A DNA stretch of 64,000 bases from Rhizobium croatiense (GTDB taxonomy: Bacteria; Pseudomonadota; Alphaproteobacteria; Rhizobiales; Rhizobiaceae), in contig NZ_JAILYJ010000011.1 of assembly GCF_019793465.1 (NCBI RefSeq), positions 62,001 to 126,000 of the forward strand, in the 5' to 3' direction. The notes under the pieces are model-generated. The model had not been told where the DNA came from, ran no database searches, and saw only the letters and a program-made list of their open reading frames with translations. Below are positions 34,409 through 43,893 of the stretch, piece by piece (positions within the stretch are counted from its first letter, which is position 1; each line of letters opens with the position of its first letter). The translations under genes were made by a program, and so were the position numbers.

Positions 34409-35641
34409 ATGGTGGATTCCGCTCGTTTGAGCCTGCACGTCCCCGAACCTGCCGTCCGCCCCGGCGGCCAGCCCGACTTTTCCAACGTCAAGATCGCCAA
34501 GGCCGGTGCGGTGCCGCGGCCGGAGGTCGATGTCGCCTCGGAGGAAATCCGGGAGCTTGCCTATTCGATCATCCGCGTGCTGAACCGCGATGGCGAGGCG
34601 GTCGGTCCCTGGGCGGGATCGCTTTCCGATGAGGAGCTGCTGACCGGGCTGCGCAACATGATGAAGCTGCGCGCTTTCGACGCCCGCATGCTGATGGCGC
34701 AGCGCCAGGGTAAGACCTCCTTTTACATGCAGCATCTCGGCGAAGAGGCCGTCAGCTGCGCCTTCCGCAAGGCGCTCAACAAGGGAGACATGAATTTCCC
34801 GACCTATCGCCAGGCCGGCCTCTTGATTGCCGACGACTATCCGATGGTCGAGATGATGAACCAGATCTATTCGAACGAGAGCGATCCGCTGCACGGCCGG
34901 CAGCTGCCGATCATGTATTCCTCCAAGGAACACGGCTTCTTCACCATTTCCGGCAATCTCGCCACCCAATATGTCCAGGCCGTCGGCTGGGCGATGGCCT
35001 CGGCGATTAAGAATGACAGCCGGATTGCCGCTGCCTGGATTGGCGATGGATCGACGGCGGAATCGGATTTCCATTCGGCGCTCGTCTTTGCCTCGACCTA
35101 CAAGGCGCCCGTGATCCTCAACATCGTCAACAATCAGTGGGCGATTTCGACCTTCCAAGGCATTGCCCGCGGCGGCTCCGGCACCTTTGCCGCTCGCGGC
35201 CTCGGCTTCGGCATTCCGGCGCTGAGGGTCGACGGAAACGATTATCTCGCCGTCCATGCCGTCTCCCGATGGGCGGCCGAGCGGGCCAGGCGCAATCTCG
35301 GCCCGACGCTGATCGAACATGTGACCTATCGCGTCGGCGCGCATTCGACCTCCGACGATCCGAGCGCCTATCGACCGAAGACGGAATCGGAGGCTTGGCC
35401 GCTCGGCGATCCCGTGCTGCGGCTGAAGAAACATCTGATCGTCAAGGGCGCCTGGTCGGAGGAGCGGCACGTGCAGGCGGAAGCCGAAATCATGGACGAA
35501 GTGATCGAAGCGCAGCGCCAGGCGGAAGCGCACGGCACGCTGCATGCCGGCGGCAGGCCCTCGGTGCGCGATATTTTCGAGGGCGTCTATGCCGAGATGC
35601 CGGCGCATATCCGCCGCCAGCGGCAGAAGGCGGGGTACTGA
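34409..35641 (+). CDS. bkdA1: Branched-chain 2-oxoacid dehydrogenase E1 alpha
   Basis: The 410-residue E1 alpha subunit, the same length as Pseudomonas BkdA1. The thiamine-diphosphate motif GDGSTAESDFHSAL...NNQWAIS is complete, and HSTSDDPSAYR near the C-terminus is the conserved phosphorylation-loop region of E1 alpha. ATG 34409 follows AGGGAGGAAAG; the long in-frame extension back to 33839 is a shadow over the acyl-CoA dehydrogenase. It decarboxylates the keto acids of valine, leucine and isoleucine with E1 beta. Confidence 0.95.
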   Translation: MVDSARLSLHVPEPAVRPGGQPDFSNVKIAKAGAVPRPEVDVASEEIRELAYSIIRVLNRDGEAVGPWAGSLSDEELLTGLRNMMKLRAFDARMLMAQRQGKTSFYMQHLGEEAVSCAFRKALNKGDMNFPTYRQAGLLIADDYPMVEMMNQIYSNESDPLHGRQLPIMYSSKEHGFFTISGNLATQYVQAVGWAMASAIKNDSRIAAAWIGDGSTAESDFHSALVFASTYKAPVILNIVNNQWAISTFQGIARGGSGTFAARGLGFGIPALRVDGNDYLAVHAVSRWAAERARRNLGPTLIEHVTYRVGAHSTSDDPSAYRPKTESEAWPLGDPVLRLKKHLIVKGAWSEERHVQAEAEIMDEVIEAQRQAEAHGTLHAGGRPSVRDIFEGVYAEMPAHIRRQRQKAGY

Positions 35642-35642
35642 C

Positions 35643-36656
35643 ATGGCCAGGATGACGATGATCGAGGCCGTGCGCAGCGCCATGGACGTGTCGATGGCGA
35701 AGGACGACAATGTCGTGGTCTTCGGCGAGGATGTCGGCTATTTCGGCGGCGTCTTCCGCTGCACGCAGGGCCTGCAGGCAAAATACGGCAGGACACGCTG
35801 CTTCGATACCCCGATCAGCGAATCCGGCATCGTCGGCACGGCGATCGGCATGGCCGCCTACGGGCTGAAGCCCTGCGTCGAGATCCAGTTCGCCGACTAT
35901 ATGTATCCCGCCTATGATCAGCTCACGCAGGAGGCGGCGCGGATCCGCTACCGCTCCAATGGCGATTTTACCTGCCCGATCGTCGTGCGTATGCCGACAG
36001 GCGGCGGCATTTTCGGCGGCCAGACGCACAGCCAGAGCCCGGAAGCGCTGTTCACCCATGTCTGTGGTCTGAAGGTGATCGTTCCCTCCAATCCGTACGA
36101 CGCCAAGGGCCTGCTGATCGCGGCGATCGAGGACCCTGATCCGGTTATGTACCTGGAGCCGAAGCGGCTTTATAACGGCCCCTTCGACGGTCATCACGAG
36201 CGGCCGGTCACACCCTGGTCGAAACACGACCTCGGCGAGGTGCCCGAGGGCCATTACACCATCCCGATCGGCAAGGCCGAGGTCCGGCGCGCCGGGTCTG
36301 CGGTGACGGTGGTTGCCTATGGCACGATGGTGCATGTGGCGCTTGCCGCGGCCGAGGATGCCGGCATCGATGCCGAGGTGATCGATCTGAGAAGCCTGCT
36401 GCCACTTGATCTCGATACGATCGTCAAATCGGTCACCAAAACCGGGCGTTGTGTTGTCGTCCATGAGGCGACCCTGACGTCGGGCTTCGGCGCCGAGGTC
36501 GTGTCGCTGGTGCAGGAACATTGCTTTTATCATCTCGAAGCGCCGGTTGTGCGCGTCGCCGGTTGGGATACGCCCTATCCGCATGCGCAGGAGTGGGACT
36601 ATTTCCCCGGTCCCGGCCGTGTCGGGCGGGCGCTTGCCGAAGTCATGGAGGCCTGA
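35643..36656 (+). CDS. bkdA2: Branched-chain 2-oxoacid dehydrogenase E1 beta
   Basis: A 337-residue transketolase-like E1 beta subunit, 1 nt after the E1 alpha gene. Visible are the TPP-contact GEDVGYFGGVFRCTQGL, FADYMYPAYDQL and RMPTGGGIFGGQTHSQSPE, then the C-terminal domain with VIDLRSLLPLD and VVHEATLTSGFGAEV. It forms the alpha2beta2 E1 with the preceding gene product. Confidence 0.95.
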   Translation: MARMTMIEAVRSAMDVSMAKDDNVVVFGEDVGYFGGVFRCTQGLQAKYGRTRCFDTPISESGIVGTAIGMAAYGLKPCVEIQFADYMYPAYDQLTQEAARIRYRSNGDFTCPIVVRMPTGGGIFGGQTHSQSPEALFTHVCGLKVIVPSNPYDAKGLLIAAIEDPDPVMYLEPKRLYNGPFDGHHERPVTPWSKHDLGEVPEGHYTIPIGKAEVRRAGSAVTVVAYGTMVHVALAAAEDAGIDAEVIDLRSLLPLDLDTIVKSVTKTGRCVVVHEATLTSGFGAEVVSLVQEHCFYHLEAPVVRVAGWDTPYPHAQEWDYFPGPGRVGRALAEVMEA

Positions 36657-36659
36657 GCC

Positions 36660-37907
36660 GTGGGCGAATTCATCATCAAGATGCCCGATGTCGGGGAGGG
36701 GGTCGCTGAGGCCGAGCTTGTCGAATGGCACGTGAAGGCAGGCGATCCGGTTCGCGAGGACATGGTGATCGCCGCCGTCATGACCGACAAGGCGACGGTG
36801 GAAATTCCGTCACCCGTCAATGGCACCGTCATCTGGCTCGCCGGCGAGATCGGTGACCGTATCGCGGTCAAGGCGCCGCTGGTGCGGATCGAAACGGCAG
36901 GGGAAACCGACGAGGCTCAGCCCATACGGATCTCGCCAGCGCCGGTCGCCGAAACACCCAAGGCCGAGATTACCAAGCCCGCGCCGACAGCGCCGGCTTC
37001 TGCACCTGCACCTGCACCTGCTCCCGCGCCGGTCGAAAAGCCGCTTGCCGCGCCTTCCGTGCGGCTGTTCGCCAGAGAGAGCGGTGTCGATCTCAGACAG
37101 GTGCAGGGCACGGGCCCCGCCGGTCGCATCCTGCGCGAAGATGTCGAACAGTTCCTGTCGCAGGGAACAGCTCCTGCAGCGACGAGGAACGGATTTGCAA
37201 GGAAGACGGCGACCGAGGAGATCAAGCTGACCGGCCTGCGCCGCCGCATTGCCGAGAAGATGGTGCTGTCCACCTCGCGCATTCCCCACATCACCTATGT
37301 GGAGGAAGTGGACATGACCGCACTCGAGGAGTTGCGCGCCACCATGAATGGCGACCGCAGGCCGGATCATCCGAAGCTGACGGTTCTGCCCTTCCTGATG
37401 CGGGCGCTGGTCAAGGCGATTTCCGAGCAGCCCGAGGTAAACGCCACCTTCGACGACGATGCCGGCATCATCACACGCCACAGCGCCGTGCATATCGGCA
37501 TCGCCACGCAGACGCCCGCCGGTCTGACGGTGCCGGTGGTGCGGCATGCGGAAGCGCGCGGCATTTGGGATTGCGCCGCCGAGATGGTCCGGCTGGCGGA
37601 AGCGGCGCGTTCGGGGACTGCGACGCGTGATGAGCTTTCAGGCTCGACCATCACCATCAGTTCACTCGGCGCGCTCGGCGGCATCGTCTCGACGCCTGTT
37701 ATTAATCATCCCGAGGTGGCGATCATCGGCGTCAACAAGATCGCCACGCGGCCGGTCTGGGACGGGACGCAATTCGTGCCCCGAAAGATGATGAACCTCT
37801 CCTCCAGCTTCGATCATCGCATCATTGACGGCTGGGATGCGGCGACCTTCGTGCAGCGCATCCGTACGCTCCTCGAAACGCCGGCGCTCATTTTCATCGA
37901 AGGCTGA
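36660..37907 (+). CDS. bkdB: Branched-chain 2-oxoacid dehydrogenase E2 (lipoamide acyltransferase)
   Basis: A 415-residue E2 core. A single lipoyl domain has its Lys in MTDKATVEIP (K44), followed by an Ala/Pro-rich flexible linker (about 100-127), the E3/E1-binding domain (SVRLFARESGVDLRQVQGTGPAGRI) and the catalytic acyltransferase domain with DHRIIDGWD (H386, D390). It starts with GTG 36660, 3 nt after the E1 beta stop. Confidence 0.94.
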   Translation: MGEFIIKMPDVGEGVAEAELVEWHVKAGDPVREDMVIAAVMTDKATVEIPSPVNGTVIWLAGEIGDRIAVKAPLVRIETAGETDEAQPIRISPAPVAETPKAEITKPAPTAPASAPAPAPAPAPVEKPLAAPSVRLFARESGVDLRQVQGTGPAGRILREDVEQFLSQGTAPAATRNGFARKTATEEIKLTGLRRRIAEKMVLSTSRIPHITYVEEVDMTALEELRATMNGDRRPDHPKLTVLPFLMRALVKAISEQPEVNATFDDDAGIITRHSAVHIGIATQTPAGLTVPVVRHAEARGIWDCAAEMVRLAEAARSGTATRDELSGSTITISSLGALGGIVSTPVINHPEVAIIGVNKIATRPVWDGTQFVPRKMMNLSSSFDHRIIDGWDAATFVQRIRTLLETPALIFIEG

Positions 37908-37910
37908 TCC

Positions 37911-39308
37911 ATGAAAGAGATTGTCTGCAAGCTCCTCGTCATCGGCGCCGGCCCGGGCGGTTATGTCTGCGCCATCCGCGCCGGGCAGCTCGGCATTGAT
38001 ACCGTCGTCGTCGAGGCCGGCAAGCCGGGCGGCACCTGCCTGACGGTCGGCTGCATTCCCTCCAAGGCTTTGATCCATGCGGCCGAGGAGTTCGACGCCA
38101 CGCAAAAGATGCTCGTCGGCAAAAACCCGATGGGCATCCGTGTCGAAGGCGCCTCGATCGATCTCGCAAGGACGATCGCCTGGAAGGACGGCATCGTCGG
38201 TCGGCTGACAGGCGGCGTCTCGGGGCTGTTGCAGAAGGCGCGGGTCAAGATCGTCCATGGCCGCGCTCACTTTCGCGACGGCAAGACGGTGGAGGTGGAG
38301 ACCGAAACCGGCCAGCAGATCATCCGCGCCGAGACCGTGGTGATCGCAACCGGCTCCGACCCGGTGGAGCTTTCCAACCTGCCATTCGGCGGCCGCGTCA
38401 TTTCCTCGACGGAGGTGCTGTCACTGACGGAGCTGCCGAAGAAGCTGGTCGTGGTCGGCGGCGGTTACATCGGCCTGGAACTCGGAATGGCATTCGCCAA
38501 GATGGGATCTGATGTGACGGTGGTCGAGGCGACGCAGCAGGTGCTGCCGCTCTATGATACCGAACTCGTGCGGCCCGTCATGCGCAAGCTTACCGAAAGC
38601 GGCATCCGGGTGCTGACGGGTGCGAAGGCGACGGGCCTTGCCGACAATGGTGAGGCGCTGCTTGTCGAAACCGCCGATGGCCGGCGAGAAAGCCTGCCGG
38701 CCGACCGCATCCTCGTAACCGTCGGCCGCCGTCCGCGAACGGCGGGTTCCGGTCTCGAGGAACTCGATCTCGATCGCGCCGGTCCCTATCTCAGGATCGA
38801 TGATCGCTGCCGCACCTCGATGCGCGGCATCTATGCGATCGGCGACGTGACCGGCGAACCGATGCTGGCCCACCGGGCCATGGCGCAAGGGGAGATGGTA
38901 GCGGAGATCATCGCCGGCAAGAAGCGCGCCTGGGACAAGCGCTGCATTCCCGCCATCTGCTTCACCGATCCGGAGATCGTCAGCGCCGGCCTCTCGCCGG
39001 CGGAAGCGCAGGCGCAAGGTTATGAAATCCGCACCGGGCAGTTTCCGTTCAGCGCCAATGGGCGGGCAATGACGATGGTCTCGGAGGACGGTTTCGTGCG
39101 GGTGGTGGCTCGTGCCGACACCAACCTCCTTCTCGGCTTGCAGGCGGTGGGGGCAGGCGTTTCCGAACTGTCGGCCGCGTTTGCCCTTGCGATCGAGATG
39201 GGCGCGCGCCTGGAAGACATCGCCGGGACCATCCACGCCCATCCGACCCGCAGTGAAGCGGTGATGGAGGCAGCGCTGAAAGCTTTGGGAGGCGCATTAC
39301 ATATCTAA
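37911..39308 (+). CDS. lpdV: Dihydrolipoyl dehydrogenase (E3 of the branched-chain complex)
   Basis: A 465-residue flavoprotein disulphide reductase. It has the FAD motif GAGPGGY, the redox disulphide GGTCLTVGCIPSK (C43, C48), an NAD motif (VGGGYIGLELG) and the C-terminal catalytic pair in HAHPTRSEAV (H444, E449). Last gene of the bkd operon, so it is the dedicated E3 (LpdV). The 275 bp after it (39309-39583) contain no feature I can support. Confidence 0.95.
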   Translation: MKEIVCKLLVIGAGPGGYVCAIRAGQLGIDTVVVEAGKPGGTCLTVGCIPSKALIHAAEEFDATQKMLVGKNPMGIRVEGASIDLARTIAWKDGIVGRLTGGVSGLLQKARVKIVHGRAHFRDGKTVEVETETGQQIIRAETVVIATGSDPVELSNLPFGGRVISSTEVLSLTELPKKLVVVGGGYIGLELGMAFAKMGSDVTVVEATQQVLPLYDTELVRPVMRKLTESGIRVLTGAKATGLADNGEALLVETADGRRESLPADRILVTVGRRPRTAGSGLEELDLDRAGPYLRIDDRCRTSMRGIYAIGDVTGEPMLAHRAMAQGEMVAEIIAGKKRAWDKRCIPAICFTDPEIVSAGLSPAEAQAQGYEIRTGQFPFSANGRAMTMVSEDGFVRVVARADTNLLLGLQAVGAGVSELSAAFALAIEMGARLEDIAGTIHAHPTRSEAVMEAALKALGGALHI

Positions 39309-39583
39309 GCCGATCTGGCCAAGACGACGATGGAGGCGCGCAGCGGAGCGTTAATCTTTCATCTCGACGAGATCAGGGTGAAGTCGCGGGATTTCAGGTG
39401 AATGATCGGGTCTCCGGTTCGAACCTGCTCAAGGCGATCGAATTGAAAACCTGCGTGAAACCTTTGATCGTACGCCTCGTGCTGGGATCGGTCTCGCGGC
39501 CAGGGCCATGCCAATAATCGCCGGGTGCTGCCGCCATCGCGATAGAGTGGCGCAGCGAGGCGATGTCGAGGGAATCGCCGATC

Positions 39584-39937
39584 TTACGCTACTTCTTCTT
39601 CCAGTATTTTCACTGGCCGATCCCATTGGATGAGCACGACACAGCCGGTATCGCTCCAGACCGAATGTTCGGTGCCGGGCGCGTTGACGATATAGCTGCC
39701 GCTGATGTAATCGCCCGCCTCGTCGGATTGTACGCCATCGAGAACGAGAATGGTTTCCAGTCCTTCATGCCTGTGGCGAGGAACGCTGGCGCCGGCCTCG
39801 TATTTCAGGAGCGCCACGCCCGGCTGGTCATCCTCGAAGGGACGGATCCAGTGGATGGTCACCTGATCGCGGAAGGGGCCGAATTCCAGTTCATTCCAGC
39901 CGCCTGACGTCAGAAGTTCGCGGGTCGTTTCAGGCAT
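39584..39937 (-). CDS. Small cupin-domain protein (ChrR-like)
   Basis: A 117-residue single-domain cupin with the metal-binding motif GASVPRHRHEGLETILVLDG and a second motif GSYIVNAPGTEHS. ATG 39937 overlaps the upstream hydrolase gene by 8 nt; ATG 39967 is an alternative. It is the last gene of the amide-hydrolase/transporter operon. Such cupins bind a metal and often act as sensors or small isomerases/dioxygenases. No function can be assigned. Confidence 0.75.
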   Translation of the reverse strand: MPETTRELLTSGGWNELEFGPFRDQVTIHWIRPFEDDQPGVALLKYEAGASVPRHRHEGLETILVLDGVQSDEAGDYISGSYIVNAPGTEHSVWSDTGCVVLIQWDRPVKILEEEVA

Positions 39938-40598
39938 GGGCGATGCTCTCCAGGATATCGTCGACATGGGCGGTCCAGCCGACGATCGCGCCTTGGGCGC
40001 GGATCATGGCGATGGCGGCGGCCTTGAACTCGGGAAAATAGCTTTCCGTCGCCTCCTCGGCGAGCAGACATTCGTAACCGCGGTCGTTCGCCTCGCGCAT
40101 GGTCGTCTGTACGCAGACCTCGGTGGTCACGCCGGCAAAGACCAGCTGCCTGATGCCGTTTCGCTGCAGCACCTCTTCAAGTACGGTTGCATAGAAGGCG
40201 CCCTTGCCGGGCTTTTCGATGACCACTTCGCCGTCGATCGGAGCAAGCTCCGGCAGGATCGCCGTTCCCGGCTCGCCCGCGATGAGGATACGGCCCATGG
40301 GGCCTTCGTCGCCGATCTTGAGGATGGGATTGCCGCGGTCGCGTTTTGCCGGCGGCAGATCCGAAAGATCGGGACGGTGGCATTCCATCGTATGGATGAC
40401 CGGCAGCCCGGCACGGCGGAAGCCCTGGATGAGGCGTTTGACATCCGGTACGATCCTGCCGATGCGGCTGACGTCGTTGCCGAGGCTTGCGCCGAAGCCG
40501 CCGGGCTCGGCGAAATCGCGCTGCATATCGATGACGATAAGGGCGAGCTGACCGTGCTTTACCGGGAAAGCGAAAGGTTCTGCCTTGATCTCGGCCAT
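39930..40598 (-). CDS. Isochorismatase-fold cysteine hydrolase, BiuH paralogue
   Basis: A 222-residue amide hydrolase. The catalytic triad is visible: D24 (VIDMQRDF), K129 (EKPGKGAF) and C162 (TTEVCVQTT). It resembles BiuH at the other end of the operon (HRPDLSDLP, GRIL...GEPG, TTMREANDRGYECLL) but differs in the substrate loops and N-terminus. ATG 40598 overlaps the transporter ATPase stop (ATGA). The substrate is probably a small urea- or amide-like compound related to biuret. Confidence 0.85.
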   Translation of the reverse strand: MAEIKAEPFAFPVKHGQLALIVIDMQRDFAEPGGFGASLGNDVSRIGRIVPDVKRLIQGFRRAGLPVIHTMECHRPDLSDLPPAKRDRGNPILKIGDEGPMGRILIAGEPGTAILPELAPIDGEVVIEKPGKGAFYATVLEEVLQRNGIRQLVFAGVTTEVCVQTTMREANDRGYECLLAEEATESYFPEFKAAAIAMIRAQGAIVGWTAHVDDILESIAHA

Positions 40599-42148
40599 CA
40601 ATGATGCCCCGCCATGTGGGCGCCGATCACGGCGATATCGGCCGCGCGCGCCGGTGTCTCGTAAACCAGCCGGCCTTCGGAAATGACCATGATGCGATCG
40701 GACATCTCGAGCAGCTCGTCGAGATCTTCGGACAGCAGCAGGACGGCCGTGCCGGAATTGCGGGCCTTCATGATGCGGGCCCGAATTTCGGCGACAGCCG
40801 AGAAGTCGAGGCCGAAACAGGGATTCGAGACGATCAGCAGGTCGACCTTGCCGGTCAGTTCGCGGGCGAGCACGGCGCGCTGCACGTTGCCGCCTGAAAG
40901 TGCCGCGATCGGCGAGGATGAGGAGGCGGTCTTCACCTTGAAGTCCGAAATCAGCGCCGCCGCCCGCTTTTTCATCTTGCCCTTGTTCAGCCAGATCGCA
41001 TCCTTGCCGTCCGCCTTCAGGTCGAAGGTCCGGAAGGCGAGGTTTTCGCTGACCGTCATGCGCGGGGCGCAGGCGTTCTGCAGCGGCTCCTCGGGGATGA
41101 AGCGGACATTGTTTCTGCGGGTTTCGGGGCGCGTCGCGCCATAAGTCTTGCCATTGACGCTCACGCGGCCGCTGTCGGCCGGCCGCTGGCCGGCGAGGAT
41201 TTCCGTCAGCTCTTTCTGACCGTTGCCCGAAATGCCGGCAATCCCGACGATCTCGCCGGAGCGGACCATGAGATTGTCGATCGCGATGGTCTTGAGGCCA
41301 GAGCGGTCCGGCGCCTTGACCTGCTCCACCGCAAGGACGGGCCTGGCGACTTCGGAGACGGGAACGCGGCTGTCGAGCTCTGCAAGCTTCACGTCGCCGA
41401 TCATCATGGCGGCCATCTCCGATGTCGAGAGGTCGCCGACCTTGCCGGTGCCGACCAGCCTGCCGCGTCGCAGGACCGAGACGGCATCGGCGAACTTCGT
41501 CACCTCGTGGAACTTGTGCGAAATCATCAGCACGGTCAGTTCGCCGCGCTCGGTCATTCCCCGGATGAGTCCGAGCATCTCATCGGCTTCGGCAGGGGTC
41601 AGAACCGAGGTCGGTTCGTCGAGAACGAGAAAGGAGCGGCCGAGATAGAGCTGCTTGACGATCTCCAGCTTCTGCTTCTCGCCGGCGGCGAGCTCGCTCA
41701 CAGGCCGGTCGAGCGGGATCCTGAACGGCATGCGCTCCATGAAGGCGGCAAGGTCTTTCCGCTCCTTCGCCCAATTGATGATGGCGGGCACTTCGGCGCG
41801 GCTGATGACGAGGTTTTCGGCGCCTGTCAGCGACGGGACGAGCGTGAAGTGCTGATAGACCATGCCGAGACCATAGATGGCGGCGTCCTTGGGCGAGGCG
41901 ATGGCCACTTCGCGGCCGTCGACCGAAAGCGCGCCCGCGGTGGCGTGGTAGAAGCCCATGATGCATTTGACGAGGGTCGATTTGCCGGCGCCGTTTTCGC
42001 CGAGCAAAGCATGGAAGCTGCCGGCGGGCACCTTGATCGAGACATGGTCGAGCGCCGTGAAGCTGCCGAAGCGCATCGTCATGTCGAGCGTATCGATGCC
42101 GACGGCTCGGCCCGCCTGTGGGAGGGGTGTGTCGCGGACCGTGCTCAT
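40598..42148 (-). CDS. BMP-type ABC transporter ATP-binding protein (double ATPase)
   Basis: A 516-residue protein with two fused ABC domains, as in RbsA and the BMP-family nucleoside importers. The first domain has Walker A GENGAGKST, an unusual signature ELAAGEKQKLEI and Walker B FLVLDEPTS. The second has a degenerate Walker A (GISGNGQKEL), signature LSGGNVQRAV and SNPCFGLD in place of DEPT. Degeneracy of the second site is normal for this group. ATG 42148 overlaps the biuret hydrolase gene by ATGA. Confidence 0.92.
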   Translation of the reverse strand: MSTVRDTPLPQAGRAVGIDTLDMTMRFGSFTALDHVSIKVPAGSFHALLGENGAGKSTLVKCIMGFYHATAGALSVDGREVAIASPKDAAIYGLGMVYQHFTLVPSLTGAENLVISRAEVPAIINWAKERKDLAAFMERMPFRIPLDRPVSELAAGEKQKLEIVKQLYLGRSFLVLDEPTSVLTPAEADEMLGLIRGMTERGELTVLMISHKFHEVTKFADAVSVLRRGRLVGTGKVGDLSTSEMAAMMIGDVKLAELDSRVPVSEVARPVLAVEQVKAPDRSGLKTIAIDNLMVRSGEIVGIAGISGNGQKELTEILAGQRPADSGRVSVNGKTYGATRPETRRNNVRFIPEEPLQNACAPRMTVSENLAFRTFDLKADGKDAIWLNKGKMKKRAAALISDFKVKTASSSSPIAALSGGNVQRAVLARELTGKVDLLIVSNPCFGLDFSAVAEIRARIMKARNSGTAVLLLSEDLDELLEMSDRIMVISEGRLVYETPARAADIAVIGAHMAGHH

Positions 42149-42846
42149 GGCAGCTGGCTCACAATCGTCTGGGAATTGGAGACCGAGCCGAAGACGCCCC
42201 CCTGCATCTTCACCATCTTGATGGCGGCGAGATGGTTGCCGTAGTCGGTCGCACCGCAGCAATCTTCCAGCAGCAGGCATTCGAAACCGCGGTCATTGGC
42301 CTCGCGCATCGTGGTGGAGACGCAGACATCGGTGGTGATCCCGGTCAGGATGATGTTTGCGATGCGCTTCTGGTTGAGGATCAGTTCAAGGTCGGTGGCG
42401 CAGAAGGAGCCCTTGCCCGGCTTGTCGATGATCGTCTCGCCTTCGATCGGATAGAGTTGGGGGATGATGTCCCATCCGGGTTCGCCGCGGGTCAGGATAC
42501 GCCCGCAAGGACCCGGATCGCCGATCCCTGCGCCGATCCGCTGCGAGCGCCATCGTTTGTTGGCCGGCAGGTCGGCAAGGTCGGGCCGATGGCCCTCGCG
42601 CGTGTGGATGATGTGATAGCCCTTGGCGCGCATGGCGGCCAGCACGCGTTTGATCGGCTCGATCGGCGCCTGGACGAGCGACAGGTCATAGCCCATGTGA
42701 TCGACATAGCCGCCCTTGCCGCAGAAATCCGTTTGCATGTCGATGATGATGAGGGCCGTGTTCTCCGGTCTCAGATCGCCATTATAGGGCCAGGCATAGG
42801 GGTCGGCGTCGATATAATGTCCTTTGGGTTCGACCATGGCGTCCAT
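42145..42846 (-). CDS. biuH: Biuret hydrolase (BiuH)
   Basis: Hydrolyses biuret to allophanate and ammonia. The 233-residue isochorismatase-fold enzyme begins MDAMVEPKGHYIDADPYAWP and carries D36 (IIDMQTDF), K142 (IDKPGKGSF) and C175 (TTDVCVST), the published catalytic triad of the R. leguminosarum bv. viciae 3841 enzyme. From memory most of the sequence is the same as that protein. No cyanuric acid hydrolase gene accompanies it in this window. The allophanate product can be used by the allophanate hydrolase at 56777-58588. It lies 12 bp downstream of the formamidase gene. Confidence 0.9.
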   Translation of the reverse strand: MDAMVEPKGHYIDADPYAWPYNGDLRPENTALIIIDMQTDFCGKGGYVDHMGYDLSLVQAPIEPIKRVLAAMRAKGYHIIHTREGHRPDLADLPANKRWRSQRIGAGIGDPGPCGRILTRGEPGWDIIPQLYPIEGETIIDKPGKGSFCATDLELILNQKRIANIILTGITTDVCVSTTMREANDRGFECLLLEDCCGATDYGNHLAAIKMVKMQGGVFGSVSNSQTIVSQLP

Positions 42847-42858
42847 CGCCTTCTTCTC

Positions 42859-43875
42859 CTATTCGCCCGCGAGCTTGAATGTTTCACCGTAGCGCCGCGT
42901 CGGCTTCTCGAAGCCGCAAGACGTACCGTCCGTGACCTTCACCCGATCCTCCCAGGGAAGGTGGTATTTGCCGGCGACGAGGTCGTGCATGTAGGTATAG
43001 GGCGCGTCACCCGCGCCGCCGGAGACAGCGACATAGCCGCGATGGCCGAATTGGTAGATATTGTTTTCGACGCCCCAGCCGAGGCGTGCTTCGCGCACCA
43101 GATCGGGACGGACTTCGGCAGTGATGATCTCGTTGACGCGCCCAGAGGCGCCGTGAGCGATGATCGTGCCGTCGAAATTGCAGACCATGGCTTCGCCCAT
43201 GGAATCGAAGGTACCGTCCGAGCCGCACATGCAGACGCTCGCCGTAACCATGAGATTGCAGAAGGCATTCGACTGATTGGTGAATTTCCAGCTTTCACGA
43301 ATCGGCGCGGTGTAACCGGCCGTGCGGATCATGATTTCCGCACCCTTGTAGGCGCATTCGCGTGCCATCTCCGGGAACATACCGTCATGGCAGATGATGA
43401 GCGCGAGCTTTGCACCCTTCGGTCCGTCGATGACCGGGATACCGGCATTGCCAGGCTCCCATGGTTCGACCGGCACCCATGGGTGCATTTTGCGATAATA
43501 AAGCTTCAGTTCGCCCCTATCGTCGATGACAATGCCGGAATTGTAGGGCATACCCTCAGGGTTCAGCTCCATGATCGAGAAGCAGCCCCATATCGCGTTC
43601 CCCTTGCAAGCCTTCTTGAAGGCTGCGACCTCCGGCCCGTCGAGCGTGCACATGATCGCGGGATTGATATCCATCGACAGGCCGTGAAGAGCATATTCAG
43701 GGAAAACAACCAGATCCATGCCGGGCTGGTTGCGTCGCGCTTTACCGACGAGATCGACGATCACCTGTGTCTGGCGGGCGAGGTCTTCTCTCGTGACGGT
43801 AACGGGAAGCTGCAATTGGACGAGGCCGATGCCGACGCCATGTTCCGATTTGTTCAATCCGCCGAGACCGTTCAT
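42859..43875 (-). CDS. amiF: Formamidase (AmiF, nitrilase superfamily)
   Basis: Hydrolyses formamide to formate and ammonia. The 338-residue protein begins MNGLGGLNKSEHGVGIGLVQ, the signature start of AmiF. The nitrilase triad is E60 (VFPEYALHG), K129 (YYRKMHP) and C162 (IICHDGMFPE). Length and sequence match the Helicobacter/Bacillus AmiF group rather than the longer aliphatic amidase AmiE. ATG 43875 follows AAAGGAG. It is in one operon with the BMP transporter and BiuH. Confidence 0.92.
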   Translation of the reverse strand: MNGLGGLNKSEHGVGIGLVQLQLPVTVTREDLARQTQVIVDLVGKARRNQPGMDLVVFPEYALHGLSMDINPAIMCTLDGPEVAAFKKACKGNAIWGCFSIMELNPEGMPYNSGIVIDDRGELKLYYRKMHPWVPVEPWEPGNAGIPVIDGPKGAKLALIICHDGMFPEMARECAYKGAEIMIRTAGYTAPIRESWKFTNQSNAFCNLMVTASVCMCGSDGTFDSMGEAMVCNFDGTIIAHGASGRVNEIITAEVRPDLVREARLGWGVENNIYQFGHRGYVAVSGGAGDAPYTYMHDLVAGKYHLPWEDRVKVTDGTSCGFEKPTRRYGETFKLAGE

Positions 43876-43893
43876 GGCTTGGCTCCTTTCATG

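Noticed and set aside
39309..39583. Possible tRNA or attachment-site remnant, because of a GGTTCGAACC stretch near 39417.
   Set aside because: The flanks do not form a T-stem, and no acceptor or anticodon arm can be folded. The small minus-strand frame at 39429-39626 also has no recognisable content.
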